A stretch of DNA of 64,000 nucleotides from positions 124,001 to 188,000 of the forward strand of contig NZ_LKBD01000006.1 of assembly GCF_001399975.1 (NCBI RefSeq), read 5' to 3'. A model generated the notes under the pieces. The model worked only from the letters and a program-made list of their open reading frames with translations, searched no databases and had not been told where the DNA came from. The translations under genes and the position numbers were made by a program. Within the stretch, counting starts at the first letter, position 1, and every line of letters begins with the position of its first letter. This DNA comes from Pseudoalteromonas sp. P1-9. GTDB taxonomy: Bacteria; Pseudomonadota; Gammaproteobacteria; Enterobacterales; Alteromonadaceae. Below are positions 26,265 to 37,582 of this stretch, in pieces.

Positions 26265-27779
26265 TTATACACGTGTAAGCGTATTTAATAGCCGTTCAAA
26301 CGCGCGGTAACTAATCGCCTCTTTAATATGATTTAGCGCAACTGTTTTTTCAGCGGCTAAATCAGCAATGGTGCGCGCCACTTTTAGCACACGATGATAC
26401 GAGCGCGGTGATAAATCGAGCTTATCAGTAACCAGTGCCATAAACGCCAAACTTTCATTATCGAGGGTAACGACTTGGTCAAGTTCGTTATTACTCAGCA
26501 ATGCATTTAACTTGCCCTGCCTTTGGTATTGCCGCTGCTGCGCTGCAACCACTCGATTACGAATAACCTCAGAGCTTTCGCCTTGCTGTGTTGACTGTAA
26601 TTCGTGGGTTTTTAGTTTAGGTAATTCTACTTGCAAATCGATTCGATCCAGAAATGGTCCTGATACACGACTTAAATATTTTAAAATTTGTTCTGGCGAG
26701 GCGCGATTATCACGATGACACCCTGTCGGGCTGGGGTTTAGCGCACAAATAAGCTGAAAGTTAGCCGGAAACTCTGACTGCCTTGCAGCGCGCGATATCG
26801 TGACCTTTCGTGTTTCTAATGGTTCGCGCAAACTGTCTAATACTTTTCGTTCAAACTCAGTAAGTTCATCCAAAAATAACACGCCATTATGCGCGAGACT
26901 AATTTCACCTGGTTTAGGGTTTGAAGAGCCGCCAACTAAAGCAACCGCAGAGCAAGTATGATGGGGCGCGCGAAACGGTCTTACTTGCCACTCGCTGTTG
27001 TTGATGGTTTTACCTATAATTGAATAGACAGTTGCGGTTTCAAGCGCTTCAGATTCAGTAAGTGGCGGCATAATGGTCGCCATTCGTGCTGCCAACATGG
27101 ATTTTCCTGTGCCAGGCGGGCCAAGAAACATTACATTGTGTTTTCCTGCTGCGGCTATTTCCAGTGCGCGTTTAGCTTGAGCTTGACCTTTTACTTCTGC
27201 CATATCAATTGTGTAGCGTGAAGTTAACGCTTCAGCTTGTGGGCTGTTTAAAGTAAATTCAATCGCTTGCTGGCCCGTTAAGTCTTGGCAAACCTGATTT
27301 AAACTACTGGCATGCTTGGTATTACAGTTTGTTACCAACGCAGCTTCACAGGCATTGAACGCTGAAATATAAACCGTTTTCTCGCTGTTAACGTTAGCAA
27401 TTAACGACGATAGCAGTCCCAGCACAGGACGAATTTCCCCACTTAAAGAAAGTTCGCCAAAAAATTCAAGTTGTCGCAAATCGAGCTGACCCAATTGATT
27501 AGAAGCCAACAAAATACCAACTGCAATGGCTAAATCGAAACGGCCACCTTCCTTCGGTAAGTCGGCAGGCGCTAAATTTACAGTAATGCGTTCTTGCGGA
27601 AACTTAAATTGGCTGTTGATAATTGCGCTGCGCACACGATCTTTAGCTTCTTTAACTGATGCCTCAGGCAAACCGACTATGGTAAATTTAGGTAGGCCAC
27701 TGGTGATATGTATTTCTATGGTAACAAGCGGGGCATCCATCGCGACTTGTGCACGAGAATAAACACAGGCAAAAGACAT
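26265..27779 (-). CDS. comM: YifB/ComM-family Mg-chelatase-like AAA+ ATPase
   Basis: This 504-residue protein opens with the YifB N-terminal domain (SGLPKFTIVGLPEASVKEAK). The AAA+ core has Walker A GPPGTGKS (about residues 219-226), Walker B GVLFLDELTEF and an arginine-rich sensor region. The Mg-chelatase C-terminal domain follows (YHRVLKVARTIADL). ComM is a branch-migration helicase that extends integration of incoming DNA during natural transformation. A ribosome site AAGGA lies eight bases before the ATG. Length matches the family. Confidence 0.93.
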   Translation of the reverse strand: MSFACVYSRAQVAMDAPLVTIEIHITSGLPKFTIVGLPEASVKEAKDRVRSAIINSQFKFPQERITVNLAPADLPKEGGRFDLAIAVGILLASNQLGQLDLRQLEFFGELSLSGEIRPVLGLLSSLIANVNSEKTVYISAFNACEAALVTNCNTKHASSLNQVCQDLTGQQAIEFTLNSPQAEALTSRYTIDMAEVKGQAQAKRALEIAAAGKHNVMFLGPPGTGKSMLAARMATIMPPLTESEALETATVYSIIGKTINNSEWQVRPFRAPHHTCSAVALVGGSSNPKPGEISLAHNGVLFLDELTEFERKVLDSLREPLETRKVTISRAARQSEFPANFQLICALNPSPTGCHRDNRASPEQILKYLSRVSGPFLDRIDLQVELPKLKTHELQSTQQGESSEVIRNRVVAAQQRQYQRQGKLNALLSNNELDQVVTLDNESLAFMALVTDKLDLSPRSYHRVLKVARTIADLAAEKTVALNHIKEAISYRAFERLLNTLTRV

Positions 27780-27838
27780 TCCATTGTCCTTAATTTATTT
27801 CTTTCTTTTAGTGTAGCGTATATTTAGCGCTCAGCTGC

Positions 27839-28459
27839 TTACTTTTCTTTATTGTATTTGAACACGTGTAGGCTCCAGCCCCACTTTATTGCGCCCATAC
27901 GTAAGCTTAATGTACCTAGCATTCCCACCAACATGGCAAGATTGGTTGGTACGCCTAAATTCAAACTTTGAGTATACAAAATACCACCGAAAATACAGGT
28001 AGTTGCGTACAACTCACTTTTTAAAACCATAGGTGTGGTACGCGCCAGTACATCACGGATCATGCCGCCAAAACAGCCGGTAATTGTGCCCATTACAATT
28101 GCGGTTAAGTCTGGCATACCTAAACTTAAGGCTTTTTGCACCCCCATCACCACAAAAAATGCCAACCCTAATGCATCTGCTATTTCAAGCAATACCTGTG
28201 GAAATCCGCGTTGACGATTAAGCCATACAATGGTGATGGCGCTAGCGATAAAAATCGAAATCAAATACGTAGGATCTTTTAACCAAAAAACCGGCACATC
28301 TAAAATCACATCGCGCGTTGTACCACCGCCTATTGCAGTCGCAGATGCTAAAACCACTACGCCAAAGCCATCTAGTTTCTTTTTATAAGCGACAAGTGCA
28401 CCAGAGATCGCAAACACGGCAACACCAAATAAATCAATCCAGTGGAATAACGAATCCAT
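27839..28459 (-). CDS. yicG: TRIC-type (UPF0126/YicG) membrane channel protein
   Basis: This 206-residue protein has about six to seven membrane helices in two repeated halves, each with a Gly-rich kinked segment (AIGGGTTRDVILD at about residues 42-54 and TGCFGGMIRDVLA at about 130-142). That duplicated G-G-x-x-RDV pattern is the hallmark of prokaryotic TRIC homotrimeric cation channels. The gene starts 2 bp before the stop of the ACT-domain gene, suggesting one transcript. Confidence 0.88.
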   Translation of the reverse strand: MDSLFHWIDLFGVAVFAISGALVAYKKKLDGFGVVVLASATAIGGGTTRDVILDVPVFWLKDPTYLISIFIASAITIVWLNRQRGFPQVLLEIADALGLAFFVVMGVQKALSLGMPDLTAIVMGTITGCFGGMIRDVLARTTPMVLKSELYATTCIFGGILYTQSLNLGVPTNLAMLVGMLGTLSLRMGAIKWGWSLHVFKYNKEK

Positions 28460-28461
28460 AA

Positions 28462-28863
28462 TTAACCTGCTTGCTGCGCTAATGTTTCAAGCACATCGAT
28501 AGCTTTGTTTGCATCTTGCTTGGCAACTAAAATATGGTCGTGATAAAAGCCTGCAATCACATTTGTGCTAATCCCATGCTTTGCTAACGCACTTGAAAAT
28601 GCTGCCGTTAATCCTACCGCATCAAGGCTTGAGTGAATTTGCAGGGTTATTAACGAAAACTCTGAAACATATTCTAACTGCCATTCAACGGCTTGTTGTT
28701 TGGTGAGAATCAACGTCGCCCCTTCTGGCTCGTTGATGCGCGCAAATACCTTACCCATATCAAACGCGTCAACATTTGATACAGATACAAATACATAGCT
28801 TTGCGGCTGTAACAGCGGTCGCATATTTTTTATCAGTAGTTGTAAGTTCGTTTCGCCAAACAT
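28462..28863 (-). CDS. ACT-domain-containing protein
   Basis: This stand-alone protein of 133 residues has two ACT-like halves (about residues 10-60 and 65-130). The second has the typical SLDAVGLTAAFSSALAKHGISTNVIAGFYHDHILV. Such small ACT proteins are thought to sense amino acids. It lies directly downstream of the leu operon, but a terminator separates them, so a link to leucine sensing is speculative. It is probably cotranscribed with the TRIC gene. Confidence 0.82.
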   Translation of the reverse strand: MFGETNLQLLIKNMRPLLQPQSYVFVSVSNVDAFDMGKVFARINEPEGATLILTKQQAVEWQLEYVSEFSLITLQIHSSLDAVGLTAAFSSALAKHGISTNVIAGFYHDHILVAKQDANKAIDVLETLAQQAG

Positions 28864-28878
28864 AATTATTTTCCTGTA

Positions 28879-28907
28879 TAAAAAAAGGCTGTAAACACAG
28901 CCTTTTT
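28879..28907 (-). terminator. Terminator of the leuABCD operon
   Basis: AAAAGGCTGT..ACAGCCTTTT with a T run on the minus strand lies 22 bp after the leuD stop and before the ACT-domain gene. Confidence 0.88.
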
Positions 28908-28928
28908 CATTCTAATTTCATCTGGCAG

Positions 28929-29528
28929 TTATTGCCAAGCCCTTTGGCTTGTAAGTTGTTGTTCAAAGGCATCAATCTTATCGTTTAGTGTTTCTGTTAC
29001 ACCAATAAAATCTAGCCCTGATAACAGGCGCTGTTTAATGTCGGGACGAATATCAAACTTAATATCAGCAAAGTGATTGCTTTTAATAACTTGATTTTGC
29101 AAATCAATTTCAACATTTACTTGAGCAACCTGCTCTGTTACCTGAAATAGATGATCAAGTGTTTCGCTCGGTAATGCGATAGCAAGCATTTGATTATTCG
29201 CACAGTTATTAAAGAAGATATCGGCAAAGCTCTGAGCTAAGATTACCGTAAAACCATACTGCTTTAATGCCCATGGCGCGTGCTCACGCGATGAACCACA
29301 ACCAAAATTATCGCGTGTTAACAACACGCTAGCGCCTTGATATCGCGCTTCATTTAAAATGAATTCAGGGTTCGCATCGCCATTATCTAAATAACGCCAA
29401 TCGTAAAAAAGCGCCTTATCAAAGCCATCACGACTTGTTGATGTTAAAAACTGCTTTGGGATAATTTGGTCTGTGTCGACATTATTTTTATCGAGTGGTG
29501 CCATTAAACCAGTGCGATAATTACTCAT
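28929..29528 (-). CDS. leuD: 3-isopropylmalate dehydratase small subunit LeuD
   Basis: This 199-residue small subunit of isopropylmalate isomerase has VDTDQIIPKQFL near the N-terminus and the swivel-domain motif NFGCGSSREHAPWAL (about residues 74-88), which binds substrate. With LeuC it converts 2-isopropylmalate to 3-isopropylmalate. It shares one base with the leuC stop. It is the last gene of the leu operon. Confidence 0.96.
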   Translation of the reverse strand: MSNYRTGLMAPLDKNNVDTDQIIPKQFLTSTSRDGFDKALFYDWRYLDNGDANPEFILNEARYQGASVLLTRDNFGCGSSREHAPWALKQYGFTVILAQSFADIFFNNCANNQMLAIALPSETLDHLFQVTEQVAQVNVEIDLQNQVIKSNHFADIKFDIRPDIKQRLLSGLDFIGVTETLNDKIDAFEQQLTSQRAWQ

Positions 29529-30928
29529 TAGATATCTCCTCGAATATCAACAAATCGACCATGAATAGCCGCCGCTGCTGCCATTGCTGGGCTCACTAAG
29601 TGAGTACGACCACCGCGGCCTTGGCGACCTTCAAAATTACGGTTAGATGTCGACGCACAGCGCTTGCCCGCGCCTAAGCGATCATCATTCATAGCTAAGC
29701 ACATTGAACATCCCGGCTCTCGCCATTCAAAGCCTGCTTGTTTGAAAATATCGGCAAGACCTTCGTCTTCCGCTTGTTTTTTAACTAAGCCTGAGCCTGG
29801 CACCACTAACGCTTCAACGCCCACCGCTACTTGCTTACCTTTAACGAGCGAGACTGCAGCGCGCAAATCTTCAATACGACTATTTGTGCAACTGCCAATA
29901 AATACCGTGTCGACCGAGAGATCTGAAATCTTTTGGCCCGGCTTTAAGTCCATATAAGCCAGCGCACGACGAATCGCATCAGCTTTAATCAAGTCACTTT
30001 GTGCATCTGGGTCTGGGATTAATTGGTCAATGCCAATCACTTGCTCTGGACTTGTACCCCAAGTAACTTGTGGCTGAATATCCGCAGCATTCAATACAAC
30101 TGTGTGATCAAACACTGCATCATCATCGCTCTTTAGGGTTTGCCAATACGCAACTGCTTGCTGCCAATCATCACCTTTTGGTGCAAATGGACGCCCTTCT
30201 AAGTAGTCGTAAGTTGCTTGATCCGGTGCTATTAAGCCTGCTTTAGCACCCATTTCAATGCTCATATTACAAAGTGTCATGCGTGCTTCCATTGAAAGCG
30301 CACTGATTGCTTCACCGCAAAACTCTGCAACATAACCTGTACCACCCGCGGTACCTAATTTACCGATAACCGCTAAAATAATGTCTTTTGCGGTAACACC
30401 AAGGTTAATTTTGCCATCAATTTGAATTTTTAAACTCTTTGCTTTTTTCTGCTGTAATGTTTGTGTTGCTAACACATGCTCTACTTCAGAAGTACCAATA
30501 CCATGCGCTAACGCACCAAACGCACCATGGGTCGAAGTATGGCTATCGCCACATACAATGGTTGTACCCGGCAAGGTAATACCTTGTTCAGGCCCCATTA
30601 CATGGACAATACCTTGGTTAATTGAATTAAGATCGTAAAGCACAATGCCAAACTCTTCACAGTTTTGCTTTAGTGCAATTAATTGGTTTTTTGAAACTTC
30701 ACTTGCAGCATCTAATGAGCGACTTTTTGTCGATACGTTATGGTCCATTGTTGCAAACGTTTTTTCAGGGCAGCGTACTTTACGGTTTGCTTCACGCAGG
30801 CCTGCAAATGCCTGTGGTGATGTAACTTCATGTACTAAGTGTCGATCAATGTAAAGTAAATCACTTTCTTCATTAATGGCAGTAACTTTGTGAGCCTGCC
30901 AGATTTTATCGTATAAGGTCTGAGCCAC
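29528..30928 (-). CDS. leuC: 3-isopropylmalate dehydratase large subunit LeuC
   Basis: This 466-residue aconitase-family subunit has the [4Fe-4S] ligands in GSCTNSR (about residue 347) and in the [11 protein letters not shown] segment (about 405-415). It starts with GTG, with GGGGA at a good distance, so translation may be slightly reduced. It works with LeuD in leucine synthesis. Confidence 0.96.
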   Translation of the reverse strand: MAQTLYDKIWQAHKVTAINEESDLLYIDRHLVHEVTSPQAFAGLREANRKVRCPEKTFATMDHNVSTKSRSLDAASEVSKNQLIALKQNCEEFGIVLYDLNSINQGIVHVMGPEQGITLPGTTIVCGDSHTSTHGAFGALAHGIGTSEVEHVLATQTLQQKKAKSLKIQIDGKINLGVTAKDIILAVIGKLGTAGGTGYVAEFCGEAISALSMEARMTLCNMSIEMGAKAGLIAPDQATYDYLEGRPFAPKGDDWQQAVAYWQTLKSDDDAVFDHTVVLNAADIQPQVTWGTSPEQVIGIDQLIPDPDAQSDLIKADAIRRALAYMDLKPGQKISDLSVDTVFIGSCTNSRIEDLRAAVSLVKGKQVAVGVEALVVPGSGLVKKQAEDEGLADIFKQAGFEWREPGCSMCLAMNDDRLGAGKRCASTSNRNFEGRQGRGGRTHLVSPAMAAAAAIHGRFVDIRGDI

Positions 30929-30989
30929 GTCATTCCCCTTGCTATTATCGGTGACGGAGGCCTGTTAAATTCAGGCCTAAAATTTAAAA

Positions 30990-33613
<2,624 letters not shown>

Positions 33614-33635
33614 ACCTGCACCTTTGCCCTAATAT

Positions 33636-33713
33636 AAAAAAACCCCGCATTTAGCGGGGTTTTTGCAAACTTTTCAGTCAAATACACTAAGCCCCGCTTC
33701 TGCAATTACGCAG
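33636..33713 (-). promoter_or_regulatory. Leucine transcription attenuator of leuABCD
   Basis: A strong terminator stem (AACCCCGC/GCGGGGTT, loop of five) with a T run lies at 33636-33664, 23 bp before leuA. Its 5' arm can instead pair with AGCGGGG at 33692-33698 in the end of the leader peptide gene, forming an antiterminator. A third hairpin, CTGC..GCAG at 33700-33713, covers the second leucine-codon cluster and would free or block the antiterminator depending on where the ribosome stops. This is the classical layout: charged tRNA-Leu leads to termination, and leucine shortage to readthrough. Confidence 0.88.
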
Positions 33714-33755
33714 TAAGAGGTTGTTTAGAAGTAGGCTAATCGTGTTGTTTGACAT
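33687..33755 (-). CDS. leuL: leu operon leader peptide LeuL
   Basis: This 22-codon frame reads MSNNTISLLLNN, then LLLRNCRSGA and a TAG stop. It has two triplets of leucine codons (CTA CTT CTA and CTC TTA CTG), six leucines in eight codons apart from two Asn. It ends inside the region that pairs with the attenuator. It is too short to be found by length-based gene calling. Its role is to be translated, not to make a stable product: ribosome stalling at Leu codons reports tRNA-Leu charging. A weak GGA lies upstream as ribosome site. Confidence 0.9.
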   Translation of the reverse strand: MSNNTISLLLNNLLLRNCRSGA

Positions 33756-33979
33756 TTTTATTTAGTTTCCATCATTAACTAAGGCAATTTAACCATTAGC
33801 AAAAGAACAAAACAAGCATAAAAAATTCAAAAAGCAGGTATTAAAAGCGCCCTAACAGGAATTTAAATACCAGAAACCAACAATTGTTGAAATATATTTT
33901 CACATTTGACGGTTTTAGAAAAATATTAGTTAATCGTGTTAAGTGTTATGCATAAAAAATAAAATTAAAAATGAGCAAA

Positions 33980-35086
33980 TTAAATACGATTATTTTTTAA
34001 CATCTCAAAAACTTGGTTCACAGGGATCGGCGGTGCTAAATAATATCCTTGCATAAAACTACATGAGAAATTGTTTTGCACTAGCTTCTGCTGCTGGTAA
34101 TTTTCAATGCGCGCAAATATGTAATTAATTGAATGGTAGTGATAGGCTTGCGATACCTTATCCATTTGCTGCTTATCTAAATGCTGAAGTTGCGCAACCG
34201 GTACTTTTACTTCATCAATCACTAATGGCAACTTTTCAATATTACTAAGCACATCATCATCACCATCAATCGCTAAACTAAAACCCAGTTCTTTAAGCCC
34301 AGTTAATAATTCAATGACCTTAGCATTTGAGCTATAGAATGCGTCCAACGGAAACTCAAAAACGATTTGTTCAGGATTAATTCCCGCGATATCTAGGTGC
34401 TGGGTCATCACTTTGAGTAAGTCATACTGTTCAAGATCGATAAGCGATAGATTAATCGAAAGACGTACGCTGCTAAATGCGGGTAATACTTCGGCAATGC
34501 GCTTAAAGAATACTTCGCTAAAGGTCGCGATCATCTGATGATTCTCGATAGCGTTCATCACTTCGCGAGTACTGAGTTTAATCCCGTTTTCTTGAAAACG
34601 CACAAGGCATTCAAACCCAGATAGTTTTTCGTTTTGGCTGCGAAATTCCGGTTGAAAATCGAGATTAATACAATCTCGTCGTGAGAGAAGTGAAGCCAGT
34701 TTGTCTTTATCGATGATTTTCTCAGTCACCGAACGCTGACTAAACACTTGGTTAAAATCGCTTAATTTTACCGGTTTATTAATTTGTGCGACGAGTTCAC
34801 AAGGTAAAAATAATGGCACCGCATCTTCATCATTTAGTAGTAAGACTAAACGGCCTTTAAAACCTGTGCCAAGCAACCAGCTCGACATATCAACATCAGT
34901 AAACGCGCTGACCGCGATAACTAAAGTGTCGTCACTGGTGCCCTGTACTACTTCACTTTGTAAACTAGCGAGATTACCAGTCGTGAAAATTCTGCCAGCC
35001 CATAAGTATTCTATACACTTTTGTGTAGTAGCTCGCTGCTCTTCACTACTGTCAAATATGTATACGGTTTGTTCTTTTAATTCCAT
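33980..35086 (-). CDS. EAL-domain protein with receiver-like N-terminus, catalytic residues altered
   Basis: The product has 368 residues (start MELKEQTVYIFD). The N-terminal 120 residues resemble a receiver fold but lack the usual phosphoacceptor pattern. The EAL domain (about 135-365) keeps FECLVRF in place of EALLRW (Glu and Arg retained) and INLS. The DDFG signature has become DGDDD, and the lysine before the end reads differently (VKVPVAQLQ). Loss of DDFG usually abolishes phosphodiesterase activity, so this is more likely a c-di-GMP sensor or protein-interaction module. It is monocistronic with long AT-rich flanks. Confidence 0.78.
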   Translation of the reverse strand: MELKEQTVYIFDSSEEQRATTQKCIEYLWAGRIFTTGNLASLQSEVVQGTSDDTLVIAVSAFTDVDMSSWLLGTGFKGRLVLLLNDEDAVPLFLPCELVAQINKPVKLSDFNQVFSQRSVTEKIIDKDKLASLLSRRDCINLDFQPEFRSQNEKLSGFECLVRFQENGIKLSTREVMNAIENHQMIATFSEVFFKRIAEVLPAFSSVRLSINLSLIDLEQYDLLKVMTQHLDIAGINPEQIVFEFPLDAFYSSNAKVIELLTGLKELGFSLAIDGDDDVLSNIEKLPLVIDEVKVPVAQLQHLDKQQMDKVSQAYHYHSINYIFARIENYQQQKLVQNNFSCSFMQGYYLAPPIPVNQVFEMLKNNRI

Positions 35087-35286
35087 GATAAAAACCATTT
35101 AAATGCGTAATTTAAGTCAAGCATAAATAAATTAATTTACCAGTTGCGCGACGTCAGCAAATTGAGCGAATTAATCTCAACCGCAACTTAAAACAATGCT
35201 TACTCGTAATCTTATTTAAGCTTAAATTACTGAGTGAAAATTATGGTTTATGCAACCATCCCTGAGATAAAGCAAAATTTAAACAC

Positions 35287-35314
35287 AAAAAAAGCGCCTA
35301 AACAGCGCTTTTTT
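35287..35314 (-). terminator. Terminator after the dsbA gene pair
   Basis: AAAGCGC..GCGCTTT with a T run on the minus strand lies 15-42 bp after the stop at 35329. Confidence 0.85.
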
Positions 35315-35328
35315 ACTAATTGCTTAAA

Positions 35329-35961
35329 TTATTTTTGAGCAAGGTAATTAATTAGATTCGCCATATCTTCAGCACTTGAAATGCCTGACTTACGGCCAAA
35401 GTTAACTTTGTACTTACCATTAACGATAAAGGTTGGTACTGAGCCTAATGCGCCTTTGCTCTTAAAGAACTCTTGTTCTTTGCTCATTTTCTTCGCTTTA
35501 GTGCGTACGCCGAAGCTCTTGTAATATTTATCGAATGTTGCAGCCTCAACACCTTTAGCTACAAATACATCTTTTACGTCTGCAACTTCATTAAAGCTTT
35601 TACGCTCACCGTGAATATGGTTAAAAATACCTGCAATCACTTGGTCTTTTTGCGGCAGCGCTTCGGCTGTTGCTAACGCTTGTGACAACATTTCTTGATT
35701 TTCTTTTGAACGACCGCCCATAAAGTTAACGTGCGCTTTTTTAAATGCCACGCCGTCTTTTAGTAAAGGTTTAATGTCGTAAATCACGTTTTCCATGTTG
35801 TTACATGCTGGGCAGTAGAATGAGAAAAACTCAGTTACTTCCGGCTTTTTAGTTGCGCGATCTGAGATCACTTCATAGTGCACGCCTTCTTCAAACTGGT
35901 TGGCAATTGCCACAACAGGCAGTGCTAAAGCTAAAAGAGCAGCTTTAAAAAATGCTTTCAT
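35329..35961 (-). CDS. DsbA-family thiol:disulfide interchange protein, CPAC active site
   Basis: This 210-residue periplasmic thioredoxin-fold oxidase has a signal peptide (ending VAIA), active site CPAC in FYCPACNN, and cis-proline in GSVPTF. It is the second of two adjacent DsbA paralogues. The dipeptide PA replaces the PH of classical DsbA, which would be expected to lower oxidising power. It may have a narrower client range than its neighbour. It shares the srkA-dsbA transcript direction and lies 10 bp from the first paralogue. Confidence 0.92.
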   Translation of the reverse strand: MKAFFKAALLALALPVVAIANQFEEGVHYEVISDRATKKPEVTEFFSFYCPACNNMENVIYDIKPLLKDGVAFKKAHVNFMGGRSKENQEMLSQALATAEALPQKDQVIAGIFNHIHGERKSFNEVADVKDVFVAKGVEAATFDKYYKSFGVRTKAKKMSKEQEFFKSKGALGSVPTFIVNGKYKVNFGRKSGISSAEDMANLINYLAQK

Positions 35962-35971
35962 TATTACTCCG

Positions 35972-36598
35972 TTATTTTTCTAATAGATAATCAACGAGCG
36001 CTTTTAGCTCATCGTATGATTTAATACTGGTTAATTCGATACGGTAAATATCGTTAACAATAAATGTTGGTACGCCAGTCAACGCACGCAGTTCTGAAAA
36101 ACGCTTTTGCTGTTCAACCATGTACTGTTCTTGCGCAGCAATTGCCATGCTTCCAGCTAGCTGGTCAAATTTTTCTTCTGTTACAATATCGTTTAGTACA
36201 AATAAGCGACGCACATCACCGATAGTTGCGAAGCTGCCGCGATTGCGATGAATAAATGAAAAGATAGCGTCGCTCGCTTCGCTCGCTTTACCTGCTTGTT
36301 TTGCAACTAAGTAACCAACAGAAAGCAACGATTGAGTTTTTGGGTCAATGCCGTTTAAAAAGTTTACATGACTTTTAACAAAAGTACCTGCTGGTAGCTC
36401 TTTATTTAATCGCTGGGCGATCATTTCAAAATTGTAGCAATGCGGGCAGTAGTATGAGAAAAACTCGGTTACTTGTGGTTTTTCAGATTTTTCAGTTTTA
36501 ATACGAGAAAAGTGTTTCCCCTCTTCAAACGTAAACTCCTTAGCAAATAGTGCTAATGGAAAAATTAATGCAACAATTAAAAATAACTTCTTAGTCAT
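35972..36598 (-). CDS. dsbA: Thiol:disulfide interchange protein DsbA, CPHC active site
   Basis: This 208-residue periplasmic oxidase has a signal peptide ending in ALFA, active site CPHC in YYCPHCYN and cis-proline in TGVPTF. This is the canonical E. coli DsbA motif. It follows srkA by 9 bp, the same gene order as in E. coli (srkA-dsbA). The adjacent copy with CPAC probably arose by tandem duplication. Confidence 0.92.
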   Translation of the reverse strand: MTKKLFLIVALIFPLALFAKEFTFEEGKHFSRIKTEKSEKPQVTEFFSYYCPHCYNFEMIAQRLNKELPAGTFVKSHVNFLNGIDPKTQSLLSVGYLVAKQAGKASEASDAIFSFIHRNRGSFATIGDVRRLFVLNDIVTEEKFDQLAGSMAIAAQEQYMVEQQKRFSELRALTGVPTFIVNDIYRIELTSIKSYDELKALVDYLLEK

Positions 36599-36607
36599 AG
36601 GGTTCTC

Positions 36608-37582
36608 TTATGGCAAAAGCTTTAACGGTGCTTCGTGCAACGCAGCCAATTGCTCCTTTAAACTTAATATTTGTTGTTCCCAGTATTTGTCTGATGCAAA
36701 CCACGAAAAGTTCCGTTGAAATGCTAAATCACTCCAACGTTTTGCAAGCCAGCCCATATAATTAATCATACGTAAGGCGCGCAAAGGTTCGATCAGCCTC
36801 AGTTCTTGTAAATCCAGTGATGAGAATTCGTCATATGCACACAACAATGTATCCATTTGCATGCGTTGTTCACTTTCATCACCGCTTAACATCATCCATA
36901 AGTCTTGAACTGCTGGCCCCTGACGAGCGTCATCTAAATCAACGAAAGTCAGTTCATTACCTGTCCACAGAATATTGCCAATATGGCAATCACCATGCAA
37001 GCGGATCTCGTTAATTGGCGAATATTTCTCTTCAGTTAACGTGATAACCTGTTGCAAAACAGTCATAAATGGCGTTTCTAAACTTGGCGATATTAAATTA
37101 CTATCTATTAGAGAACGTTTGGCGTCGTGCAAAAACTCTTGGCAACTAATTGTTGGCCTAACGGCAAACTGTTTAGTTTTAGCCACATTATGTAAACGAC
37201 CGATAAAACGACCTAAAACTTCCAGGTGATCGTAATTATCTGCTTCAAACGTTCTACCACCTACGCTCGGAAACAGCGCAAAACGGTAACCTTGGTATTC
37301 AAATAAACTAGTATTGTCGCGCTTTATTGGCGCGACAACAGGCACTTCATCGTCAACCAGTTCATAACTAAAATCATGCTCTTCTTGGATTTGCAATGAG
37401 CTCCAACGCTCTGGACGATAAAACTTCACTACATAACGTTTGTTATTTTCCGCAATAAACTGATAAACGCGGTTTTCATAGCTGTTGAGCGCTAAAAGCC
37501 CCGATATAGGGTAAACGCCAATGCTTTCTACCGCGTCTAAAATACGTTCAGGCGTTAAGTCTCTAAAATCAAAAGTCGACAT
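36608..37582 (-). CDS. srkA: Stress response kinase SrkA (YihE/RdoA)
   Basis: The product has 324 residues. It starts FDFRDLTPERILDAVES, typical of YihE. It has the APH/choline-kinase-type catalytic motif HGDCHIGNILW (about residues 200-210) and the metal-binding DLDDARQGP. SrkA is a Ser/Thr kinase that counters stress-induced cell death in E. coli. Linkage with dsbA is conserved across Gammaproteobacteria. Its start is immediately next to the ccoG stop. Confidence 0.94.
   Translation of the reverse strand: MSTFDFRDLTPERILDAVESIGVYPISGLLALNSYENRVYQFIAENNKRYVVKFYRPERWSSLQIQEEHDFSYELVDDEVPVVAPIKRDNTSLFEYQGYRFALFPSVGGRTFEADNYDHLEVLGRFIGRLHNVAKTKQFAVRPTISCQEFLHDAKRSLIDSNLISPSLETPFMTVLQQVITLTEEKYSPINEIRLHGDCHIGNILWTGNELTFVDLDDARQGPAVQDLWMMLSGDESEQRMQMDTLLCAYDEFSSLDLQELRLIEPLRALRMINYMGWLAKRWSDLAFQRNFSWFASDKYWEQQILSLKEQLAALHEAPLKLLP

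Noticed and set aside
28462..28863. ACT-domain gene as part of the leu operon
   Set aside because: A clear terminator separates it from leuD.
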